This document shows positions 7,398-12,779 of a DNA stretch of 12,779 nucleotides, piece by piece; positions within the stretch are counted from its first letter, which is position 1; each line of letters starts with the position of its first letter. The DNA comes from Pseudomonadota bacterium (GTDB lineage Bacteria; Myxococcota; UBA9042; PHBI01), in NCBI GenBank assembly GCA_005788935.1, contig SYAK01000361.1, positions 1 to 12,779 of the forward strand, written 5' to 3'. Position numbers and translations under genes: made by a program. The notes beneath the pieces are model-generated. The model had not been told where the DNA came from, searched no databases, and worked only from the letters and a program-made list of their open reading frames with translations.

Positions 7398-8305
7398 GCC
7401 AGCCCAAGGCCGAGATGAACCAGACCCGGCAGATGGCCCGCGTCGACCCCACCCGCTGGCTTTACCGGACCCCGAAGGGCGATTTCGGACCCGTCTCGAC
7501 CGACAAGCTGATGGCCACCATCACCGCCCGGCAGATCGACCTCGGGACGTTCGTTTCGCGTGTCGGGACCGGGAGCTGGTTCCCGGCTGGCGAGGTCGAC
7601 CTCCTGCGCGCCCACTTCGCCGCCAGCAAGATCGCCTGGGAGCGAGAGGCGTTGACGGCTGAGGCCGACCGGATGGGCAAGAGCCTCGAGCGGGCCCACG
7701 CAGCTCGCAAAGGCACATCGATCGGCCTCGTGCTGGGGTTGGCGGTGGTCGTCGTGGCCGGCGGCGGGCTCTGGTGGCGATTGTCCCGGGCCGAGGCGCT
7801 CGGCTTCGAACGCGTCGTCGCGCCACTCGACGCGCAGCCGTTGCCCGCCTGGTCGCAGGGGGCTCGCGCGCCGCTCGGCCTGCCTGAACGTGAGCCTGTC
7901 ACGGTGGCACGTCTGCATGAGGGCGAGCTCCTTGATACGGCCGGGGTGCGGGTCGGGGACTCGTCAGCGCCCGTCGTCACGCGGCTCGAGTTCGGCGAGG
8001 ACGGCGAAGACAGCGCCGAGGGCCATGTGCTCGACCAGGCCGAGCTGGCGCGGGTCATCGAATCGGCGCGGCAGGGGCTCGTTCGGTGCGCCCAGCAGCA
8101 CGCGGGCGGCAACGCGGATTTTTCCGGGACCGACGTCCGCTTCACCGTGGCGCCAGGCCAGCTGACCGACTTCGTCGTCGGGCGCGAGGTGGCCGGCAGC
8201 CAGGTCTTCCGTGCCTGCGTCAAGGGCGCCTTGAGCCGGGTCAGGGTCCCGGACTTCCGGGGCAACGCCCGGCCGGTCACGATTCCGCTTCGGGTGGCCC
8301 GCTGA
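7394..8305 (+). CDS. Membrane protein with GYF_2-like N-terminal and AgmX/PglI-like C-terminal domains
   Basis: This is a 303-residue protein. Residues 21-75 form a GYF_2/DUF4339-like domain: WLYRTPKGDFGPVSTDKLM, then FVSRVGTGSWFPAG, which keeps the aromatic-Gly-Pro-Val core and the W-x-P-A end. One membrane helix lies at 108-128 (TSIGLVLGLAVVVVAGGGLW). A charged linker follows. The C-terminal domain (about 212-303) has Cys232 and Cys275 and the strand pattern TDVRFTVAPGQLTDFVV, like the TonB-like AgmX/PglI domain common in Myxococcota, where it is tied to gliding or envelope complexes. The topology should be GYF inside and the C-terminal domain in the periplasm, where the two cysteines could form a disulfide. 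The start is GTG with GGAGGG (7383-7388) five bases upstream, overlapping the preceding stop. Exact function is not known. Confidence 0.8.
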   Translation: MSQPKAEMNQTRQMARVDPTRWLYRTPKGDFGPVSTDKLMATITARQIDLGTFVSRVGTGSWFPAGEVDLLRAHFAASKIAWEREALTAEADRMGKSLERAHAARKGTSIGLVLGLAVVVVAGGGLWWRLSRAEALGFERVVAPLDAQPLPAWSQGARAPLGLPEREPVTVARLHEGELLDTAGVRVGDSSAPVVTRLEFGEDGEDSAEGHVLDQAELARVIESARQGLVRCAQQHAGGNADFSGTDVRFTVAPGQLTDFVVGREVAGSQVFRACVKGALSRVRVPDFRGNARPVTIPLRVAR

Positions 8306-8993
8306 GACGCTCGCGCGGCGCTTCGGCCCGTCGGGATGAACGGCCGGGACGACGCGCCCGAGGCCGGTCCGCGAGGTGTCTCGGGAGCCATGATTCCCCC
8401 GTCTGTCCCGAGGCACAGCTGTGCCAGCGCTCGCCAGCCACGATGATGTGGTCGTGAAGGCGCAGGGCGAGCGGCTCGCAGGCGCGCTGAAAGGCGACGG
8501 TCAGGGTCACGTCCTCCTCGCTCGGCCATGGCGTCCCGCTCGGGTGGTTGTGCAGCAGGAACAGGCCGGTCGCGCCCACGCTGACGGGGATGCGCAAGGC
8601 AGCGGGGACCGAGACCGCAAGCCCGGCCGCGGCCCCCGACGCGATGCGGCGCACGCTGAGCGGCCGCAGCCGGGCGTCGACGCTGATGACCCAGAAGGCC
8701 TCGTGGGTCGCGTGCCCGAGTTCCGGAATCACACGGGCCGCGGCGTCGGGCGAGGACAGCGCGACGCGTCGGGGCGGACGGATGCAGTCGCGGATGAAGC
8801 GCCACGCGGCACGCAGCACGCGAGCCTCATCGGCCGCGAGCCACGGGCTGCCGTGCAGGCGCGCGATTTCGAGGAGGCCACGGGCCGTTCCGGCCTCCGC
8901 GAGGAGGTCCCTCGCCCGCTCCGGGTCTCCCGGGGTCCCGAGCAGGGCTGCGAGCGCAAGCGTGGTGTCGTCGTGGCGGGTGTTGTGCGGCAT
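8277..8993 (-). CDS. radC: RadC-family JAB/MPN metalloprotease-like protein
   Basis: This is a 238-residue protein with the RadC JAMM core: Glu98 in HEAFWVISVDARLRPLSVRR, then LLHNHPSGTPWPSEEDVTLT (147-166) with His148, His150, Ser152 and Asp161, and LHDHIIVAGERWHS (179-192). The zinc ligands and catalytic Glu are all in place. The N-terminal about 70 residues include DDTTLALAALLGTPGDPERA, which aligns with the usual 'LSDAELLALLLGTG' start of RadC, so the N-terminal helix-hairpin-helix part is present but short. The last about 45 residues are basic and Pro/Arg-rich and go beyond the normal family end. RadC was once linked to DNA repair; its biochemical role is unsettled. The 3' end overlaps the GYF-protein gene by 29 bases on the opposite strand. 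ATG 8993 has no good Shine-Dalgarno, so the exact start is uncertain. Confidence 0.85.
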   Translation of the reverse strand: MPHNTRHDDTTLALAALLGTPGDPERARDLLAEAGTARGLLEIARLHGSPWLAADEARVLRAAWRFIRDCIRPPRRVALSSPDAAARVIPELGHATHEAFWVISVDARLRPLSVRRIASGAAAGLAVSVPAALRIPVSVGATGLFLLHNHPSGTPWPSEEDVTLTVAFQRACEPLALRLHDHIIVAGERWHSCASGQTGESWLPRHLADRPRARRPGRSSRRAEAPRERLSGPPEAES

Positions 8994-9098
8994 GGGCCAA
9001 ACGCACTGCAGCGTTCGTGCCAATTTATCGGACCTGGTTACAGCATCGTAGTTATTGATTAATCGCGAGACATGGCGTGGTCTTCCCTGTCGCATCGG

Positions 9099-9143
9099 TG
9101 TCCCATGGGACAGTCGTGGGACACGCTCGGACAGACTGTCGGG
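9099..9143. repeat. Cluster of GGGACA/TGTCCC half-sites, possible operator
   Basis: TGTCCCATGGGACA (9099-9112) is a perfect 14-base palindrome. Its right half GGGACA (9107-9112) recurs at 9118-9123 and as CGGACA at 9128-9133, about one helical turn apart. GACAGACTGTC (9130-9140) is a second palindrome around a central A. Regular spacing and symmetry suggest protein binding sites. The regulator is unknown. Confidence 0.5.
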
Positions 9144-9235
9144 GCCTTGACACGCTGGCGTCCGCCCGCCGCGGTCGCGTCGGACGGCGGGTGGCGACGC
9201 GGGAACCATGATTCGCGTCGGGCCGCTCCCGCGCG

Positions 9236-9264
9236 TTGACAGCGACGCGCGGCCGGTGTTAGCC
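9236..9264 (+). promoter_or_regulatory. Promoter candidate for the TRAP transporter operon
   Basis: A perfect TTGACA (9236-9241) is followed by the only AT-containing tract nearby, GTGTTAGCC (9256-9264), at about the right spacing. The -10 match is poor. Transcription would begin near 9270, about 73 bases ahead of the first ATG. Confidence 0.33.
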
Positions 9265-9343
9265 AAAGGCGTAAACCTCGCGACCACTGCGCCCTGGGAC
9301 CTCGCCATGGGTAGCGCATCGCGACCGACTCGGGGTCTGAATC

Positions 9344-10261
9344 ATGCGGACGCGCCTCCTCCTCTCGATCACGTTCATGCTCGGGTGTGCCACGGCGGCC
9401 TGCAGCACCGGGCGCGGCTCGCTGCTCTGTGGTGACCTGGCCTTCGAGCCCGCCGCTGGAAACGCGCTTGAACTCGAGGCTACCGGGGACGCGGCGTGGG
9501 CCGAACGTCACGACGAGGCTCGGGCGCGCGCGGCCATCGCTGGCTGGCAGGAGGCCTTGCGCGTTGACCCGAAGAACACCGCGCTGCGCTCGAAGCTGGC
9601 GCGCGCACACTACTTTCTCGCCGACTCGGTGCTCTGGTTCAAGGTGAACGTCGACGAGAGCGAGGCGGCTGCGCAGGAGATGGCCGCCAACTACCGCGAG
9701 GCAGCCAACCAGGCCGAGCTCGCACTCGGCCTCGGGTACCCCGCCTACCGCTCGAAGGTTTGCGCCCGACAGCCGTACGAGGTCGCCCTCGGCCAGCTCG
9801 ACGCCCGCGCGGTCCCAGCGCTCTACTGGTACGCCGCGTCGCTCTCGCGTTGGGCCTTGATGGTGTCGCTGCTCGAGGTCCTCGACCAGACCGATCGCAT
9901 CAAGTCCATGATGGCCTTCATCAAGCAGACGCAGCCCGACTTCTGGTACGGCGCCGCCGACCGCTACCTCGGCGGCTACAACACCAAGATCCCGCTGCCG
10001 TCGGGCAACCTGCCCGTCGCGTTGACGCATTTCGAGGCCTCGCTCGCGGCGGGCCCGAACTACCTCGCCACGAAGGTCATCATGGCCGAGATGTATGCCG
10101 CCAAGGCTGGCGACCGGGACCTCTTCAAGCGTCTCCTCGAGGAGGTCATCGCGTTCGACGTCGCGGCCGCGCCTGAGCTCCGCGCCGAGAACGAGGCCGA
10201 GCAGCGGAAGGCGAAGGTCCTCCTCGACGACATCGACAACCTCGTCGAAGAGCGCGAGTAA
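9344..10261 (+). CDS. tatT: TatT-like TRAP transporter-associated TPR lipoprotein
   Basis: The 305-residue protein has a lipoprotein signal with Cys20 in ATAAC, so the mature protein is lipid-anchored facing the periplasm. The body is all-helical. Segment AAIAGWQEALRVDPKNTALR (from about residue 63) and its continuation look like a TPR unit, with more helix pairs such as NYREAANQAELALGLGYPAY and LTHFEASLAAGPNYLATKVI. This fits the TatT family, known from Treponema pallidum Tp0956, which forms a trimer that binds the TRAP substrate-binding protein TatP. Here the binding protein gene follows after 43 bases, in the same order as in Treponema. The homology is judged by eye from the helical pattern and the context rather than by alignment. 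It is the first gene of the transporter operon. ATG 9344 begins the signal peptide. Confidence 0.8.
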   Translation: MRTRLLLSITFMLGCATAACSTGRGSLLCGDLAFEPAAGNALELEATGDAAWAERHDEARARAAIAGWQEALRVDPKNTALRSKLARAHYFLADSVLWFKVNVDESEAAAQEMAANYREAANQAELALGLGYPAYRSKVCARQPYEVALGQLDARAVPALYWYAASLSRWALMVSLLEVLDQTDRIKSMMAFIKQTQPDFWYGAADRYLGGYNTKIPLPSGNLPVALTHFEASLAAGPNYLATKVIMAEMYAAKAGDRDLFKRLLEEVIAFDVAAAPELRAENEAEQRKAKVLLDDIDNLVEERE

Positions 10262-10304
10262 GTCTCCGACATTCGTCGAGAATCAAGTTCAAGGAGTCCT
10301 CGCG

Positions 10305-11330
10305 ATGCGCACCTTTGCCAGCCTCTCCCGCTCCTTCGCGGCCGCCCTCGTCCTCTCGCTCGCTCTCCCGGCTGGCACAGCCCTTGCCGCCGATGAGGAG
10401 GATGGCGGCGATGACGCGAGCACGCTCCGGATCCGCACCGTCGCGCCGAAGGCCTCGCCGTGGGGCGAAATGCTGACGAGCCTCGCCTCGCGCATCAAGA
10501 AGGACACGAACGACCGCCTGAAGATCAAGATCTACTGGCAGTCGAAGAGCGAGCCGGCGGCGGTCCGTCAGTGCACCCAGGGCAAGGTGGGCGGCATCGC
10601 GGTGTCGATGGGCGCGCTCGCCTCCGCCGTGCCGGACCTCAACGCGACGGAAGTTCCCTACCTTTTCGACAACTACGCGCAGGCCGACAAGGCTTTCCGC
10701 GCAGCCGAGGGGCTCATCGGCGACCTGATGAAGAAGCAGGGCTTCATCCTCGCGGTCCGCGGCGAGAACGGCTTCCGCCACTTCGCGGCCAAGGACAAGT
10801 TCCTGATGAAGCCCGAAGACTTCAAGGGCCTCGCGATGCGCTCTCAGCCCTCGCAGATCCATCAGGACATGTACGCGGCGCTCGGGGCGACACCCAACCC
10901 GATCCAGGTCGCCGAGGTCCCGTCGAGCCTGCAAAACGGGGTCGTCAAGGGCTACGACAACACGCTGCTCTACGGCAAGCTCGCCAACTGGGCCGACGGC
11001 ATCAAGTTCGTGACGCTGTCCTCGCACATCTATCAGGGCGCGGTCATCGCGTGGTGCAAGCCCTGGTTCGACAAGCTTCCCGCTGACCTGCAGGCCGCGC
11101 TCATGAAGGACGACCCGAAGCTCGAGGAGACCGGGCTGAAGCTCGTGCGGGCCTTCAATGACAACCTGATGCCAGCGCAGTACCAGAAGGCCGGCATCCA
11201 GCTGAAGCCGCTCGCCGCTGGCGACAAGGCCGCTCTGAAGGGCAAGCTCGGGTCGGTCGAGGCGAAGTTCCGCGCGAGCGCGAGCGGCGACGGGAAGAAG
11301 CTGCTCGATCTCCTCAAGGCGAGCCGCTGA
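10305..11330 (+). CDS. dctP: TRAP transporter periplasmic substrate-binding protein (DctP/TatP type)
   Basis: The 341-residue protein has a signal peptide (residues 1-28, cleavage after TALA) and a DctP fold. Visible family landmarks are TLRIRTVAPKASPWGEMLTS (from about 40), GGIAVSMGAL (96-105), the central EDFKGLAMRSQPS (171-183), and GVVKGYDNTLLY (212-223), the hinge region. Arg179 stands where the conserved arginine of DctP proteins usually grips a substrate carboxylate. It delivers solute to the DctQM membrane part. An acidic stretch (DEEDGGDD) follows the cleavage site. AAGGAG (10291-10296) lies eight bases before ATG 10305. Being paired with a TatT-like protein, it may belong to the TPR-associated TRAP class, for which hydrophobic ligands have been proposed, so the ligand is open. 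Confidence 0.93.
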   Translation: MRTFASLSRSFAAALVLSLALPAGTALAADEEDGGDDASTLRIRTVAPKASPWGEMLTSLASRIKKDTNDRLKIKIYWQSKSEPAAVRQCTQGKVGGIAVSMGALASAVPDLNATEVPYLFDNYAQADKAFRAAEGLIGDLMKKQGFILAVRGENGFRHFAAKDKFLMKPEDFKGLAMRSQPSQIHQDMYAALGATPNPIQVAEVPSSLQNGVVKGYDNTLLYGKLANWADGIKFVTLSSHIYQGAVIAWCKPWFDKLPADLQAALMKDDPKLEETGLKLVRAFNDNLMPAQYQKAGIQLKPLAAGDKAALKGKLGSVEAKFRASASGDGKKLLDLLKASR

Positions 11331-11388
11331 GACACGGCTCAAGCGCCTGGTTTGCTGACGGACACGCTGCGCGACGGAGGGTAGGGCG

Positions 11389-12381
11389 ATGAGCACGAAC
11401 GACTCGGTGCCCACGGCGCCAGATTGGTGGGGGCATCGGCTCTCGGCGTCGCTCTACGCGTTCGAGCGATCGCTCGCTATCGGGGCGACAGCGTTGATGG
11501 TCGTGACCTATGCGCTGATGGTCGTGTGGTCGAACGCGAACCGTGAGCTCAACCAGCTCGACCTGCTGCTGCTGAAATGGTCGGGGCATCCGGACCTTAC
11601 GACGGTGCCCGACGACCTGAAGGCGAGCATCGCGGGCCTGTGGTCGCCGCTGCTGCTCGCGGGCCTGGTGTTCGGGCTCGCGTGGCTCGGGCTGCGGACC
11701 CGGGAGCGCTCGACGCCCGAAGGCGAGGCAGCGTCGCCCCGCCGGCCGGTCTGGAAGACCGCGCTGCTCGCGGTGTTCATCACGGCGGGGCTCTGGAGTT
11801 TCGTGAAGGGAGTCGGCGTGTTGCCCTCGCTCGCGCCGTGCCTGGTGGCGCTCGCGGGGGTCGTCGCGGCGGCCGCGGTAGCGCTGAAGCGTCAGGGGGC
11901 GAAGCTCGAGGCCGTGATGGGCCTCTTCGGTGCGCTGTCGGGGGCGGTGGCCCTCGCGTGGTACTTCGTCGCGATGGGCTCGGAGGCGTACGACTGGAAC
12001 CTCGGGCTGAGCGGCGTCCTGCTGCTCTACATCGGCTTCCTCGGGGCCTCGATGGCGACGCACGACGGGCGTCACATTCGGGTCGACGCGGTGCGGAAGG
12101 CGCTCAAGGGGCCGGGTTATCACCTGTACAACGCGCTGAGTGATCTGCTGGCGTTGGTCTTTACCGCATTTCTTGGCGTGATGGCGGTCCGCTACACGCT
12201 GATGCTGGCCGAGAAGGGGTTCCTGCAGGAGGCCGCGCGGCTGCCGCAGTGGCTCGCGGCCTTCCCGATAGCACTCGCGTTCGTGCTGATGACGCTGCGT
12301 TTCGGCTTCAAGATCGTCGAGTCGACGCGTGCCTGGCTGCGGCGTGAGCCCGCCCCCGAGCTCGCCCCGGAGCTGCACTGA
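11389..12381 (+). CDS. dctQ: TRAP transporter small permease (DctQ/TatQ) with large membrane insert
   Basis: The DctQ core is present but split. The first helix is at about 27-48 (RSLAIGATALMVVTYALMVV). The second is at 204-223 and leads into THDGRHIRVDAVRK (224-237), a block typical of the family (normally H-I-x-V-D). The third and fourth are at about 248-267 and 285-304. Between helix one and two lie some 150 residues with four more predicted helices (about 84-102, 123-140, 147-166, 175-197). The protein is 330 residues against the usual 160-200. DctQ pairs with DctM and stiffens the complex. GGAGGG (11376-11381) is eight bases before the ATG. Its stop overlaps the dctM start (TGATG). The extra helices are unexplained. 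Confidence 0.87.
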   Translation: MSTNDSVPTAPDWWGHRLSASLYAFERSLAIGATALMVVTYALMVVWSNANRELNQLDLLLLKWSGHPDLTTVPDDLKASIAGLWSPLLLAGLVFGLAWLGLRTRERSTPEGEAASPRRPVWKTALLAVFITAGLWSFVKGVGVLPSLAPCLVALAGVVAAAAVALKRQGAKLEAVMGLFGALSGAVALAWYFVAMGSEAYDWNLGLSGVLLLYIGFLGASMATHDGRHIRVDAVRKALKGPGYHLYNALSDLLALVFTAFLGVMAVRYTLMLAEKGFLQEAARLPQWLAAFPIALAFVLMTLRFGFKIVESTRAWLRREPAPELAPELH

Positions 12382-12779
12382 TGAAGGCCCTCATCCTCCA
12401 GCCTCTCGCCGACGCGAGCGGCTCCTCGGTCCCTGGCGCTGGCTTCATCGTCCTCGCGGTGGCGCTCATCCTCATCGGTCTCGGCGTGCCGCTCTACGTG
12501 CTGATCGGTGGGCTCGTCTTCACGTGCTACGCGGTCTGGCCCGAGTTCGGTGACGTCTTCGGCGCGCACTTCAGCGAGAATTTCGACCGCACCGGCGAGA
12601 TGGTCGACCTCGTCGACACGCCCGAGCTCGTCGCCATCCCGTTCTTCATGGTCGCGGGCGCGCTGATGGGCAAGGGCGTCATCGCGCGCAAGCTCATCGC
12701 GGTGGCGACCGCGTGGCTCGGCTGGCTGCCCGGCGGGCTTGGCATTGCGGCCATCTTCGCGTGCGCCTTCTTCGCCGCC
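12381..12779 (+). CDS. dctM: TRAP transporter large permease DctM (5' part, cut by the right edge)
   Basis: The first 133 codons are in the window and the 3' end is missing. After a short N-terminus, a helix at about 22-51 (FIVLAVALILIGLGVPLYVL) precedes the DctM signature: TPELVAIPFFMVAGALMGKG (about 86-105), then IARKLIAVATAWLGWLPGGL (107-126) and the start of the next helix. DctM forms the ion-coupled solute channel, usually 12 helices and about 430 residues. The ATG overlaps the dctQ stop by one base, so translation is coupled. The family assignment rests on the AIPFFxxAGxLM and LPGGL motifs, both strong. Confidence 0.93.
   Translation, partial: MKALILQPLADASGSSVPGAGFIVLAVALILIGLGVPLYVLIGGLVFTCYAVWPEFGDVFGAHFSENFDRTGEMVDLVDTPELVAIPFFMVAGALMGKGVIARKLIAVATAWLGWLPGGLGIAAIFACAFFAA

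Larger units (their letters stand above)
8994..9343. other. Intergenic region between radC and the TRAP operon
   Basis: About 350 bases carry no supportable gene. From left to right there is an AT-rich patch at about 9020-9064 (with GATTAATC, a palindrome, at 9057-9064), in an otherwise GC-rich setting. Next are the GGGACA/TGTCCC half-site cluster (9099-9143), a TTGACACG at 9147-9154 without a matching -10, and the TTGACA element at 9236-9241 ahead of the TRAP operon. It must hold the control regions for both divergent units. Confidence 0.6.

Noticed and set aside
9051..9064. GTTATTGATTAATC as a possible Fur box
   Set aside because: It has some AT character but not the two inverted TGATAAT-type heptamers; the match is too poor to support.
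8994..9308. N-terminal extension of radC up to 9308
   Set aside because: The extra 105 residues are low-complexity, pass through the AT-rich patch and the operator-like repeats, and have no family match; RadC homology begins after ATG 8993.
10146..11414. Minus-strand open frame of about 422 codons opposite dctP
   Set aside because: It has no domain and biased composition. The plus strand carries a clear DctP with a Shine-Dalgarno site.

Overview
The window is GC-rich, tightly packed bacterial DNA. It most likely comes from Myxococcota or a related deltaproteobacterial lineage. The evidence is a GYF_2-type domain joined through a membrane segment to an AgmX/PglI-like C-terminal domain, a secreted VWA protein joined to a cytoplasmic FHA domain, a TatT-type TRAP transporter operon, and several lipoproteins that match no family I know. 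I see no tRNA, rRNA, CRISPR array, transposase or phage integrase. The assignment to a lineage is inference from gene content.

Region 1 (1-1925, minus strand) is the edge of a phage-tail-like contractile injection locus. A strong sigma70-like promoter (about 1965-1992) precedes a 63-residue zinc-ribbon protein, a gp25-family baseplate protein, and a large J-like baseplate assembly protein that runs off the left edge. The last gene overlaps its predecessor by four bases (ATGA). Region 2 (2230-3678, plus strand) is a secreted, membrane-anchored VWA protein with a cytoplasmic FHA domain. It is divergent from the injection genes and ends at a possible weak hairpin facing fur.

Region 3 (3772-5616) holds a Fur-family repressor (minus) and a divergent aspartate kinase (plus). 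The kinase starts at TTG. It also carries an internal Shine-Dalgarno and ATG exactly where a separate beta (ACT-domain) subunit would begin. Region 4 (5634-8305) has a minus-strand lipoprotein that may be an internal duplication. It diverges from a two-gene unit made of a small lipoprotein and the GYF/AgmX-like membrane protein. Their GTGA overlap implies translational coupling. Region 5 (8277-8993, minus) is a RadC/JAB-domain protein whose 3' end overlaps the previous gene.

Region 6 (8994-9343) is a 350-base intergenic stretch. It has an AT-rich patch, a compact cluster of GGGACA/TGTCCC half-sites including a perfect 14-base palindrome, and a TTGACA promoter candidate. Region 7 (9344-12779, plus) is a TRAP transporter operon of the TPR-protein-associated type: a TatT-like lipoprotein, a DctP-type binding protein, a DctQ subunit with an unusually large membrane insert, and the start of DctM at the right edge. 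Together these should import a small solute, probably an organic acid or a hydrophobic ligand, using an ion gradient.

The most unusual points are the zinc-ribbon-led baseplate operon, the VWA-TM-FHA protein with degenerate ligand-binding motifs on both sides of the membrane, the expanded DctQ, and the repeat cluster between radC and the TRAP operon.
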